Shown in pieces: positions 9,942 to 20,650 of a stretch of DNA of 64,000 nucleotides. The translations under genes and the position numbers were made by a program. This stretch comes from Akanthomyces muscarius (taxonomy: Eukaryota > Ascomycota > Sordariomycetes > Hypocreales > Cordycipitaceae). The stretch lies in NCBI RefSeq assembly GCF_028009165.1, contig NC_079243.1, forward strand, positions 4,216,001 to 4,280,000. The letters run 5' to 3'. The first letter of the stretch is position 1. Every line of letters starts with the position of its first letter. The notes beneath the pieces were generated by a model. That model worked only from the letters and a program-made list of their open reading frames with translations, was not told the origin of the DNA and did no database searches.

Positions 9942-12284
9942 ATGGCGCTATTCTGGTTCTTTGCTCTCTTAGCCCGGCATACGCCATTCGTTACCAACAT
10001 GGATTTGTCTACCGCTGCTGGCAGCTTTTGGCATCTTCTTGCTTCTCTTCTGGCTATTCTATTGTTTTTAGGGATTCGACATTCGGGTCGGACAACGAAG
10101 GGGACGCCCACTACGCCGCTTGGTGACACTGTTGTACAGGAACACAGCCAAGCCGAGAAGACAAAGCCAGATGTATCGCACCGCAAGTCTACCAAATTGT
10201 ATAAAGAATTGTTTTTCCAGCTGCAAAATCTTGAGGATTACCCAGAGGTCCTTGAACCAGCTCGCGAAGAACTCTTGGCCATGTTTTCTCACGCACTCTC
10301 AGTCGCGCTGACGGAGCCAGAGTATCGCAATGGCAGCAGCATCCTCAGCCTTGAAAATTACACCGCCGAAGGGATGCTTCTCTTCCTCAGGGATAAGCAT
10401 GAAAAAACTCTGTCAGGGTGGTCTGACTACTTGGAGCGCCGGAAGCAGGGGGGAGGCCCCGAACTATTTGCGACTCCTGAACAGGCCAAAGCCTGGCTGG
10501 TTCAGCAGGCTCCCGTAAAGTTCGTCGACGGCGCATGGCTTGGTCACGTACACAAGATTACTACACCATTTCCTCTCCGAAGTGTTACAAAGCATGCATG
10601 GCAGGTATTGTCAGAGGAACTTGGCGACGGTGATCCTGAAAAACATCATGTCACTCTTTACCGCAAGCTGCTGGAGAGCATTGGACGTCCCCTGCCCGAT
10701 GGCCACAGCGCCGATTTTATACATGCCAGCGAGTGGGATCGAGGCGACAACCATGGTATTTGGGAAGCTGCAGTGGGCCAGTTGGTCATTTCACTCTTTC
10801 CTCACGAGTTCCTCCCTGAAATTCTTGGCTTCAATCTGCACTTCGAGGAGGTTCGACTCGACACAATGCAGGTGGCGCATGAGCTTACGCATCACGGTAT
10901 TGACCCTTACTATTTCCTCATCCACATTAGCATAGATAATGCCGACTCAGGACATACGGCAATGGCGTCCCATGCTGTCGTGCAATATCTGGACGTGATG
11001 CGAGCAACGGAGGGTGAAGCAGCTGTGGGGCACGCGTGGAAGCGTATTCAGGTTGGATACATCTTGTCGCAGACCTTGGGGTGTTACACTTGTACTTCAA
11101 ATGTGGATTCGGAACCATCAAGCCTGAAATCGCTGCGAAGTGCACTCAGCACCCAAGTCCTGGATATTTTCAGAGCCAAGGCTTCGGTATCACACGGCAT
11201 ACATTCTCGAAGCAGGGCCTGCATAGGGCCCTACGCCTTACATGAATGGCTCGAAGAGACGATACGGATGGAATCCAATGGTTTGGATCTACTGACGATC
11301 CTCAGCCGGGCAAAGCCGTGGGTGGTTGCTGGGAACAGCAGAAAGAGTCTACTCGTGCGAGAGCTGTCGTGGGGAGGACGCATGTTCGGCGCCTTCACAA
11401 AAAAAGAGGTTACAACAATATGTCAATGGATCGATGTCCTGAAACCCGGGAGCGAGTCCAGTTTATACTGGGAATTTACGCAGAGGCAGCCAGTAACTTC
11501 CCAAGAAGCAGTGGCAGAGCTCCGAGACCCGGCTTCTCATCACCCGTATGTGCCAGCTACTGATGCAGCCAGCATACTCCATACTTTTGATTCGAACATG
11601 ACGATGAACGCGGGTCAGAGGGTTGATTTTAGTGGCTGGGGTGTGCTGACGGAGCACTCACCTTTGAGCACAATTTCCTGCGCTCGACTCCCAGATATCA
11701 TAGCACTCTGGTTTGCGCACATCAGCCTTCTGGAGAATACGATAGACACACCTTCTCGAACCGCAGACCCTGTCCATCTGAGTATTCTGCGCCTCCTGCG
11801 GGCGCAAGCGGGCTTTTGTACAGAATCTGACATTGTCGCGGGCATGGACGAGGTGCGCCGTGACTCCTGCACCAGTCTGGTCGACATTGGGCTGGAGCTA
11901 GCCGAGAAACTTTCCCAGATCGCTATCAGTGCCAAGCCTCAGACGCTGAAACAGGTATTTTTGTTAGTCGCTAGTCATGGTCAAGGCCTGGAGAGCTTTC
12001 AATTTGCCAATGACATGTTGCAGTGGAGTGCGCGGCCAAATGCAAATCTGGGTTTTCTGTTAGGCCTTGCACTGGCTTTCGTGGAGTTCAAGTATGCCGT
12101 CTCGAGAGCCCACGATCTTCTGACTCTCAGAAGTCGTATTTTGTTGGAGCATATAGTGGCAAGAGAGAAGAGAATTTTAGACGAGTGTGCTCGGCAGCTA
12201 CAGAGAACAGACGATGCTCGGTACCGAGATTTGCTACGAGGAAAATATCTGGCAATATCGATTTTGCCAAACTGTATATTGTGA
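9942..12284 (+). CDS. Membrane-anchored heme-oxygenase-like diiron protein ('iron-containing redox enzyme')
   Basis: 780-aa single-exon frame from ATG 9942; the frame is open further upstream only from a GTG. Residues ~1-50 are hydrophobic (MALFWFFALLA.., SFWHLLASLLAILLFLG), suggesting a signal anchor. Residues ~90-370 match the fungal heme-oxygenase-like 'iron-containing redox enzyme' family: KHHVTLYRKLLESIG, ISLFPHEFLPEILGFNLHFE, HELTHHGIDPYYFLIHISI and DNADSGHTAMASHAV, which carry the conserved Glu/His/Asp candidate metal ligands. Some bacterial members of this superfamily are N-oxygenases, C-C lyases or decarboxylases acting on amino acids. About 400 C-terminal residues match nothing I know. 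Set between a 2OG oxygenase and PLP enzymes, it probably oxidises an amino-acid-derived intermediate; the reaction is unknown. Confidence 0.8.
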   Translation: MALFWFFALLARHTPFVTNMDLSTAAGSFWHLLASLLAILLFLGIRHSGRTTKGTPTTPLGDTVVQEHSQAEKTKPDVSHRKSTKLYKELFFQLQNLEDYPEVLEPAREELLAMFSHALSVALTEPEYRNGSSILSLENYTAEGMLLFLRDKHEKTLSGWSDYLERRKQGGGPELFATPEQAKAWLVQQAPVKFVDGAWLGHVHKITTPFPLRSVTKHAWQVLSEELGDGDPEKHHVTLYRKLLESIGRPLPDGHSADFIHASEWDRGDNHGIWEAAVGQLVISLFPHEFLPEILGFNLHFEEVRLDTMQVAHELTHHGIDPYYFLIHISIDNADSGHTAMASHAVVQYLDVMRATEGEAAVGHAWKRIQVGYILSQTLGCYTCTSNVDSEPSSLKSLRSALSTQVLDIFRAKASVSHGIHSRSRACIGPYALHEWLEETIRMESNGLDLLTILSRAKPWVVAGNSRKSLLVRELSWGGRMFGAFTKKEVTTICQWIDVLKPGSESSLYWEFTQRQPVTSQEAVAELRDPASHHPYVPATDAASILHTFDSNMTMNAGQRVDFSGWGVLTEHSPLSTISCARLPDIIALWFAHISLLENTIDTPSRTADPVHLSILRLLRAQAGFCTESDIVAGMDEVRRDSCTSLVDIGLELAEKLSQIAISAKPQTLKQVFLLVASHGQGLESFQFANDMLQWSARPNANLGFLLGLALAFVEFKYAVSRAHDLLTLRSRILLEHIVAREKRILDECARQLQRTDDARYRDLLRGKYLAISILPNCIL

Positions 12285-13227
12285 CGGACTTTCAGACAGA
12301 CCCTCGATCATACTAGCAGAATGCAGGAAAACTATAACAGCAAGGTGCTGATAGAGAGCAAAGTGTCACGCTGCTGAGAATGACTATCCAGACGCATCGA
12401 CAAGTACAATGCAAGCCTCCTCCAACGGTACCTTCTCTCGTGTAAGTGGCTTTCTATCTCGCCTCACATGCATTATTGTTTATGCAGCGAATACGGAAAT
12501 TGAGCGACAGACTGGCACATGCGCTACGTGTTCATGCGCATGCTATATATGCAGCTATTTATTATACAGCTGCAGCCATATTAGTTGCATATGCAGTCAT
12601 GCAGTATACGTAGTCGTACCGGATACTTATGCAGCCACGTTGTACACGACCAAAATCAGGTGGTTCAAAATTGCCCATCTTTGCGACATATATTAGCAGG
12701 CTAAGAAATTGCTCATAGTTTCTCCACTCTGAGCCTAGAGAAAAGAGAAAGCAAAAAAGTACCGAGACAACTCGGTACACAGCTGAACGCATCCTGCATG
12801 CGGCTCATGCAGGGCGGGGTATTGCACCTCCGATGCCAGGAAATTGGGATTTTGAAGATCAGCATCTAGCTCATGACAAGATTACAGACCACAAAACGTA
12901 ACACATGTTGCTGTGTCATCATTGTGAGCAGGGAGCTCACACGGTACGGCACGACAGCGCGAAGTCGCCTTGCCTGCGAAGTAAAGAGTATCAGCGAGCA
13001 AGGAGGCCAGTTTGAGGACAACATAGACATAGTAAGAGACAGAACTGTAGGAAATGATCTTCATTTAAGTACTACAGAAGTACGGGCGGTTGCTTTAGCC
13101 AAGGCGATAACAGTAAAGGTAGAAGAGTAACATGCTTTGGTCTGGTGTATCTCAAGTCCTTCTTAGTGGGGTGGCTTGACTGCCACATACATTCACGGCT
13201 CATTTTATTCATGCGCAAACTCAACTC
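12285..13227. other. Intergenic
   Basis: 940 bp between two plus-strand cluster genes. 12520-12640 is rich in TGCAG and other short palindromic words (tatatgcagc, cagctgcag, catatgcag), possibly binding sites or chance. No coding frame worth calling. Confidence 0.4.
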
Positions 13228-14490
13228 ATGATGAAATCGACTTCCAAAATGGCACTAGATTTCAAGACCCCGCCTCTTTTCTTGACACCAGATTCCAAAG
13301 AGACCATCCCCTCAAGCCCGGACGCAAACGGGATGATACCGATGCCACAAAGAGATAACATGGAATCCAAAAACAATGCGGATGACGTGCAGTGCCGCAT
13401 CAAGCTGGCTTGGGCGGACAGCAGCGAGTCGTCTAATGACTTTCGGTCCGACATTTTCACGAGGCCAACATTGCCAATGCTAGAGTCTATCGTCCACACT
13501 ACACTCGGAGATTGCACGGCAGACGAGGACAAAACTACTGTTTCCTTCCAAGAATACGTTGCCAACCTCGTAGGGCATGAGTCTGCATTGCTAGTCATGT
13601 CCGGCACCATGGGGAATCAAGTCGCGCTTCGAACCATATTGCGCAGTCCGCCTCATGCTATTCTCGCCGACCATCGAGGACATATTGCCACGCTCGAAGG
13701 TGGCGGTGCGACGAGCATCTGTGGAGCCATGGTAAAGGCCATTGTTCCCTCTAATGGGCATCATCTCACTCTAGACGACATTAAAGAGCAGACTATACTG
13801 AGGGAGACGGTATTCGACTGCCCTACCAGAGTGATTAGTCTAGAGAACACCCTCTCAGGTACTATAATGCCTTTTGCGGACATGCGAGCCATCTCCATCT
13901 GGGCACGCACCCAGAATCCGCCCATTCACATGCATCTAGATGGCGCTCGCCTCTGGGAGGCGGCTGCCGCTGGAGCCTGCAAGCTGAGCGAGGTTGGGGA
14001 GTGCTTTGATAGCATACAGCTGTGCCTAACCAAGGGCCTTGGAGCACCGCTCGGTAGCGTGATCACGGGGAGCTCAGTATTCGTCAAGCGGGCGAAATGG
14101 AGCCGTCACCTGCTCGGCGGTGGCATTCGCTCCTCTGGCATCATCACTGCGCCCGCGCGTGTGGCAATTGATGATGTTTTTTTCGGAGGCAAATTGGGCT
14201 GGGCGCACGACAAGGCGAGACGAGCGACGGACGTCTGGCTGAGTTTGGGGGGAAAGGTGAGGCTGCCCACCGAGACTAACATGGTATGGTTGGATCTTCC
14301 AGCGTCTGGTGTTGACCGCGATGAGTTCTACGCAGTAGGTCTCAATATGAACCTTAAAATCTCCAATAGCTTGTTTGTTGGGCGGCTTGTGTTTCATTAC
14401 CAGGTTAGTGACGCTGCGCTTACCAGACTCTGCGAGCTCTTCAGGATTGTCCTCAAAGGTCGAGCGGATCAAGCTACCAACGGCGTCTGA
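13228..14490 (+). CDS. Low-specificity L-threonine aldolase-like PLP enzyme
   Basis: 420 aa, intronless, ATG at 13228 (a second ATG follows directly; MALDF.. at codon 8 is another option). Fold type I beta-eliminating lyase/threonine aldolase family: GDCTADEDKTTVSFQEYVA resembles the family's 'GDDvygeD' start, with ESALLVMSGTMGNQVAL, a DHRGH loop, LENTLSGTIMP, HLDGARLWEAA and the Schiff-base Lys in LCLTKGLGAPLGS. Housekeeping members cleave L-threonine to glycine and acetaldehyde; pathway members often make or break beta-hydroxy amino acids. The ~40-residue N-terminal extension lacks clear features. It points the same way as the diiron protein and the aminotransferase, so it probably supplies glycine or a beta-hydroxy amino acid to the pathway (inference). 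Confidence 0.88.
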   Translation: MMKSTSKMALDFKTPPLFLTPDSKETIPSSPDANGMIPMPQRDNMESKNNADDVQCRIKLAWADSSESSNDFRSDIFTRPTLPMLESIVHTTLGDCTADEDKTTVSFQEYVANLVGHESALLVMSGTMGNQVALRTILRSPPHAILADHRGHIATLEGGGATSICGAMVKAIVPSNGHHLTLDDIKEQTILRETVFDCPTRVISLENTLSGTIMPFADMRAISIWARTQNPPIHMHLDGARLWEAAAAGACKLSEVGECFDSIQLCLTKGLGAPLGSVITGSSVFVKRAKWSRHLLGGGIRSSGIITAPARVAIDDVFFGGKLGWAHDKARRATDVWLSLGGKVRLPTETNMVWLDLPASGVDRDEFYAVGLNMNLKISNSLFVGRLVFHYQVSDAALTRLCELFRIVLKGRADQATNGV

Positions 14491-14953
14491 AGGAAAGTGT
14501 ATTTTATATACATGGGCGTGGGAGTCCGAGCACAGAGCCAGAGTGGCTGAATATAGTGAATATGCACACAACACGCTTTATAAACAGCAATGAAGAGGTC
14601 TCCGCGTCGTTGTTTTACAACCTGTGCTATCAAATAACGCCTGGACTGCTAAATGGGGCTAAGCCATGTCTGCATCGATACCCAGCTGAACCGCGATTTA
14701 GAGAGCTCTAAAGGCCCACTGCTGGGCTGTTTATAGCGGCCTGAGAGGCGCTTTGAATCACTGGCAATTACAGCAGCTTGTTACGTCTACGCTGTGTAGT
14801 CCTTCCGTTCTTCTTGTGCGTGCCGCCCTCTCGAGGTGGTCCATTGCGTCCGTGGCCAGCTCTGCTCTTTTTTCTTGGTAGACCTGAGCTGATTGCCACT
14901 TTCTGGTTCCATTCTCGCTGTCCAGCTTCCAGTTTCACCCAGTATTTTTCACC
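14491..14953. other. Short intergenic region
   Basis: 463 bp between two plus-strand PLP-enzyme genes; pyrimidine-rich toward 14800-14950, as is usual before fungal starts. No gene seen. Confidence 0.45.
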
Positions 14954-16389
14954 ATGCCTCTGCCTGCCAAACAGATCAACTTCCTCCGCGGATGGCCAAA
15001 CCCAGCACTTCTCCCGACAACCATTTTGTCCGCCGCGTGCCAGCGCGTTCTCGCCGATGCAGAGGACTATACAAAAATTCAAGAATACGGCTCCTGCCAT
15101 GGCTTGACTCGGCTCAGAAGGGGCCTTGCTAGCTGGCTTGGACATCACTATAATGTCAACCCCGACCCCGAGCGCATCTGCATCACCGGCGGCGCCAGCC
15201 AGAACCTGGTGTGCATTTTGCAGTGTTTCAGTGATGTCAATTATACGAGAGCTGTTTGGGTTGTTGCGCCATGCTATCATCTCGCTTGCGGCATCTTCGA
15301 GGACTCGGGCTTCGCAGGTAGACTCCACGCTGTGCCCGAGGATGACGAGGGGGTAGTCCTGCAATTCTTGGAGCGCAAACTAATAGACTTCGAAAGAGAA
15401 GATAGAAATAACAGGGACCAAAAGGTAGCGCACCGTCTTGTTACCATTTACGCACGCTGCTTTATTTCTCTTTTGCTGAATGGTCAAGGCAGCCCTTTAA
15501 GCTTCGCTCGGCAGACCGCAAACTGTACAGACATCTAATCTACACCGTTCCGACTTGCTCTAATCCTTCGGGCGTCACCATGTCCTTGGAGAGGCGGGAA
15601 GGCCTCATCAAGCTTGCGCGAATGTACGACGCTCTCATCATTAGCGACGACGTTTACGACCTCCTGCAATGGTCGACGGTTATACCAGTGACGACGCGCG
15701 ATCGACGACCTGAGATGAGACTCCCACGCCTCTGCGACATTGATCGCGCCTTGGGGCCCTGTGTCGACGACCCTCACGGATTTGGCCACGCCGTCAGCAA
15801 CGGCTCTTTTAGCAAAATCGCTGGCCCAAGCCTACGCACCGGCTGGGCTGAAGCCTCGCCAGCGTTTATTACGGGCATCGCGCACGCCGCATCCACACGA
15901 TCGGGCGGCGCGCCTAGTCAGCTCTGTGCGGCAATGCTGGCGGACATTATAGGAACTGGGCAGCTGCAAGGATTCGTGGACGAGACAGTGCGACCTGCTC
16001 TGCAGCGACGCCATAGGCTAATGATGGATGCGATTCACACGCACCTTTCGCCACTGGGTGTGAAAGTGCGGGCGAGCAGCCTCAGAGGTTACGACATTTC
16101 TGGTGGTTATTTTGTGTGGCTGGATGTGAGCAGTGAATTTTCGACAAACTTCATCGCCGACATGTTGAGATATGAGGAAGACATCGTCATTGGCCATGGT
16201 CAAATGTTTGCCGTACATGGGGACGATAAAAGTGCAAATTTCGCCAAATGTATTCGCCTCAGTTTCTCCTGGGAAGCAGAGGAAGATATTGCGGACGGTA
16301 TCAAGCGGATTGGCCAGATGCTTTTGCGGATGAACGAGAAATCGAAGTATTATCTTGAGCTAGCATCTACTTTGAGGGGCCAGGAGTAA
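14954..16389 (+). CDS. PLP-dependent class I/II aminotransferase
   Basis: 455 aa; start in a CACC-ATG context. Exons 14954..15424 and 15493..16389; the 68-bp intron (GTAGCG..AAGGCAG) was chosen because it joins DQK to PFKLRSADRKLYRHL in frame. Fold type I signatures: FLRGWPNPALLP and ITGGASQNLV, the TCSNPSG turn, SDDVYDLLQW that holds the PLP pyridine-binding Asp, and the catalytic Lys in GSFSKIAGPSLRTGW. C-terminal IRLSFSWEAEEDI gives the substrate-carboxylate Arg. It resembles the fungal multi-substrate aminotransferases related to 2-aminoadipate/valine-pyruvate transaminases. It likely interconverts an amino acid and 2-oxo acid used by the cluster, perhaps with the dehydratase that converges on it from the right. 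Substrate not deducible. Confidence 0.87.
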
Positions 16390-16459
16390 ACCTGTCCTTA
16401 TTGGCAGGCTATCGAAAGCCTTGTTTTCTTGTTGTTTAAATCGATGTTGCCTGCATTGT

Positions 16460-17693
16460 CTAATCGCCCAGAGTGGCCAAAAACTTCTCCATCATCTCAA
16501 ACGATATGTTGCTACCACCACACACGACGATCACCACCACTGTATTTTCATTGAATCCAGAGATTAACCCTGGCAGCTTCCCATTGTAGCACAAAGCAGG
16601 GCAAACCGCACAGGCCAACTCCACCAGATAATGCTCTTCGTTAGCGAAACGATGGCATGCGCGTATGGCTTCGGCGTCCGACAGTACAACTGTCGTGACA
16701 TGCTTTTCCAAGCCATACTCGAACGCTCTCTGTGCCACTCTCCTTGCACCCAGGCTGGTGGCCAAGCTGCCGATTCTAGACAGCGTAATGCGTTCCCGCT
16801 TTGCCACAGACTGTGCCAGCGAGTCAACCCCGTCCGCCTCTACGGCAATTACTTGAGTGCGATCCTTCAGCTGTAGTTCTTCAATCGCCTGCATCAAACC
16901 GCAGAACATACTGCCTCCACCAACACTGCATATAACAGCGTCGATATTTGGTACGTCTGCTGTGGCCGCATGATGACCGTTGCTTGTAGCTGCTGCCGCC
17001 GGCGGTGGTGTGGTGTTCATGGCGTAATGGCGCATCGCTGAGCTGAGTTGTCTGACAGTTTCATACATTATACCAGCGTTGCCTTGCCAAATCTCCGGTG
17101 CATCAAAGGGCGGCACGTAGATTGGGGTCTCGTCTGCAGCCGCAGTGCTCGGCATGACTGTTGCTCTCAGGTAATCTTCAGCTTCCTGCCAGGTGTCGCC
17201 ATGCTGGATGACCTGGACAGCTCCTGCCTGCTTGAGCTTGGCGACCAAAAATGCCGACGTCGACAGCGGAGTCACAATGGTCGCTCGACATCCGAACACG
17301 TTTGCAGCGTAGATACATGCTAGCCCGGCATTGGCGCCGGAGGAGCTGTAGAAGTGGGCTTTGGCCGACGCACCATTTGGGTTCTCGCGAAGAGCTGTCA
17401 GCTTGCTGATCATGTAGTTGCTAATACCTCTCGATTTGAAAGAGCCGGAGGGCTGCGTGTTTTCCAATTTTAGAAAAACATTACTAGAAGGGACAGAAAG
17501 AGTGGTCAGTAGACGATACGAAACAGCTCTTCGCGGTGTCTGGCATCATAACCTGGTAGCAACGGAAGAAGGAAAACACCATAAAAATCAGATCAAAAGG
17601 TACTAAAAGCTCTTACCAGCCAGCAGCTTTCGAGAGATTTGTCGCTCGCACCAGGGGCGTTTCAATCCAAGGTTGCTTGATTCTGCTCATCAT
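16460..17693 (-). CDS. PLP-dependent serine/threonine dehydratase-like enzyme
   Basis: 366 aa; exon 1 17693..17617 (two adjacent ATGs, MMSRIKQPW), 133-bp intron, exon 2 17483..16460, fused through a TG|T codon. Fold type II (tryptophan synthase beta-like): IETPLVRATNLS, the PLP lysine in NTQPSGSFKSRGI, SSGANAGLA and the phosphate-binding CSVGGGSMFCGL loop (Ser where Gly is most common). There is no ACT regulatory domain, as in catabolic L-serine/L-threonine ammonia-lyases, which give pyruvate or 2-oxobutyrate. Some relatives are racemases or make dehydro- or beta-substituted amino acids. Convergent with the aminotransferase, 70 bp apart. A cluster role in supplying a 2-oxo acid is plausible; duplication of a housekeeping SDH is the alternative. 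Confidence 0.87.
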
Positions 17694-18909
17694 GGCGGTG
17701 GTGTAGTTTTGTCCTCCACGGATGGACGGGATGTACGAAGTAAATGGAGTGTTGATCAACGAGAAAGGTTTATGGCGGAAAATCTTTGAGAGATGATGAA
17801 AACGCTACAGCAGTACCATGCGTACCTTTGCCTATTCCTTTACGTATTTTATTCGTCATTCTCAAGAGGAACAGCCGCACTGCCAGCGAATCTACATGCA
17901 GTTGTGCAGAAGTGCTACGCCGTAAAGTTGGTGCGAATGTGTCCCCTGTAGCACCGCAAGCTGGCCCCCTGTCGCTTAGTTGTTCTCATCGTTCATTATA
18001 TCAATACCACCCATCTCTCAGAGGACGCATAGTAATGGTGCAATAACGACCCCGCTGTCGAAGGCAAACGAATACCACCCCTACCAAACTGTCCACCCCT
18101 ACCCTTGTGGGATAGCTACGTTGGCTAATATTCTTATTGTCGATGCCGACGGCATTTCAGCTAGTCACTAGCAGGCTTCTCTGACGCGCCAATGCGGGCC
18201 AGCCTATACAGCCGTCGCAGATCGAAACCTCTAACCCTGCACCCCTGTAGCCCTCTAGGTAGTTAGGGAAGAGAATGGCGGTCTTCAAGTAAAGCGGTAC
18301 TCCAGCGTCTTTGTTCCAGTCATTAGAAGCCTCACCAGCCGCCGCAAGTCGTACGGCAGTCGGCATGTATAAAAGCCAATACTGGCTTGATTACTATCCG
18401 CGGAATCTGTTAATGGTAGCTGTTACTTTTGTACTGTTGACGGCAATTGAGGCATGACTGGGCATGCGAAACAGACGCTGCGAAGATACCGATTGTCTCA
18501 ACTCAGCTACCAGTGTGTGGCACATTCACAGTAACGTTAGTTATTAGTTAGCGGAATAGGCGGCGGGGAGGGCTGTCACGTAGCCGTGCCACCCTGAAAA
18601 TTGTCTCGGATCGACCCGCGTGGATAGCGAGATGGCTGCTCTGATAGCAAATATGAGCGACAATTCACTAATGCAAGCCATCACCGTCTGCGACAAGGGC
18701 TTTTCACCCCAACAATCATATGACCGAAGCCGACATCTTGTGACGTGGCTCCGTGCTCGCCAATTTTTACTCGTCTGCCCGAGTCCTAGTAGCAGCTGCT
18801 CCTAATTGTAAATCGTAAATGCCGACGTGCTTTCCAGCAGCGAGCCATCACCGCGCACTACCTCATCTTTCATCTTTAACCTGATTTCGATTCTCTGGCT
18901 GGCTGCATT
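17694..18909. other. Intergenic, divergent promoter region
   Basis: 1.2 kb between the dehydratase and the MFS permease. The open frames present (e.g. 18157..18366, minus) have no recognisable similarity; the stretch 18040-18370 looks like degraded non-coding sequence. No gene called. Confidence 0.45.
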
Positions 18910-20451
18910 ATGAGCAGTAGCAAAATCAATGCCAGCCTCCCGCTGTTGTCCTCAAAGGCAGTTTCCGTTACCCACGCATCAGAGGTGTGCGAGGATTTCA
19001 TGCATACCGAGTCCAGCAAGCCGCATTGGACGGCGTACCTGTGGGATACCCTAAACAAGTCACGGGAAGAACGTCGCTTTTTATTCAAGATCGACGCCGC
19101 CATCCTCACTATAGCGTCGCTGGGATACTTTATCAAGAATCTGGATCAAATTAACATAAACAATGCCTTTATTTCGGGCATGAAAGAAGACCTGGGTCTC
19201 AACGGAAACCAGCTTAATTATATGCAAACCTGCTGGACAGTGGGATACGTTATAGGGCAAATTCCGAGGCAAGTACAAGTCAAGCAATGTTTTCTTTCGC
19301 GGCCGAATTAGCCATTGACTATTGTATCGACTCATAGTAACCTTCTTTTGACACGAATCCGGCCTTCATTGTGGATTCCCTCTTGTGAAGTTATGTGGTC
19401 CGTCTTGACGATTGTCATGGCGAAGTGCAGCAACGCGCAGCAGATATACGTGCTGCGGTTCTTTATCGGCCTCGCAGAAAGCACCTTTTATCCAGGAATG
19501 CAGTACATCATCGGATCTTGGTATCAAAAGAGTGAACTCGGCAAGCGATCATGCATATTCCACGCAAGCAGTGCTATTGGCAGCATGTTCTCCGCCTATC
19601 TCATGGCCGCTGTTTACCATCTTGACGGCGTACACGGCTTCAAAGGCTGGCAGTGGCTGTTTATCATAAACACCGTCATATCACTACCCATTGCGGTTTC
19701 TGGCTTTTTTTTCCTGCCCGACGTGCCAGAGAACACGCGAGCCTGGTACTTGACCCCCAGCGACATCTTGCTGGCCCAAAAACGCATGGAAGCTGACGGC
19801 CGTGCGAATCGCGCGCCTTATACTAAAGACAAGATGAAGAAGATCGTTTCCAGCTGGCACATATATCTTTTGACCTTGCTGTACATTTTATACAACAATG
19901 GCGGTGGAGTATCGGCGCAGCCAGCATTTGCGATATGGCTCAAGCAACAGGGCTACAGTATACCACAGGCTAACATCTATCCTACATTGACAACGTGCGT
20001 CCAACTTGTCACCACTTTAATCTACGCATGGACTTCGGATACTATTCTGAAAGGCGAGCGATGGCCACCCATCATATTTTCTGGCGTCATGATTATCATT
20101 GTCAACACGAGCCTCTTGATATGGGATATTCCAGTTGCCTGGAAATGGGCTTGCTTTATATTAGCCGGCTGTTCTAGCGGAATAGGCGGACTACTTTATG
20201 CGTGGATGCACGAGATTTGCGCCCGGGACAACGAGGAGCGAGCCCTGGTGGCGGCTTCAATGAACGAGATGGCGTATGTGTTCCAGGCATGGCTTCCGCT
20301 GCTGATTTGGCAGCAAGTCGAAGCGCCGGAGTACCCGAAAGGATACTCGGCTTCTATAGGGATCGCAATAGCCCTGATGGCCACTGCCCTGACTATTCGG
20401 CATTTGCAGCGAACCGAAGTGGCCTCGCGACGACTGAGGCTACCCGAGTGA
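18910..20451 (+). CDS. MFS permease, allantoate/pantothenate (Dal5/Liz1-type) family
   Basis: 490 aa, exons 18910..19268 and 19338..20451. The intron is of the GC-AG type (AG|GCAAGT .. CATAG, 69 bp); splicing there rebuilds the family signature QIPSNLLLTRIRPS, which no GT donor does. Twelve-helix anion:cation symporter pattern: NLDQININNAFISGMKEDL in the first loop, RFFIGLAESTFYPGMQYIIG, the WQWLF segment, and FLPDVPENTRAWYL in the central loop. Family members carry allantoate, pantothenate, vitamins, small peptides or carboxylates across the plasma membrane. It may import a precursor or the finished product. Divergent from the dehydratase and convergent with the next MFS gene. Confidence 0.9.
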
Positions 20452-20650
20452 ATCTGATGTCACGCAAAATATTATCCAACCACACAGTTGTGGACAGCCT
20501 ATAACCCCTTGTATTGCATGACATCTAATACTCAGGCTTACAGGGGTTGCCAGCTTCTAGCTGTTCAAATAACTAGTCACTATATAAGAGCGGAGATGGG
20601 ATTATGAAGATGAATGTCAATTGGCCACTATAATAAAGTCGAGTCTCAGT
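20452..20650. other. Convergent 3' spacer
   Basis: 200 bp between the two MFS genes, holding both 3' ends; AT-rich, no gene. Confidence 0.5.
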
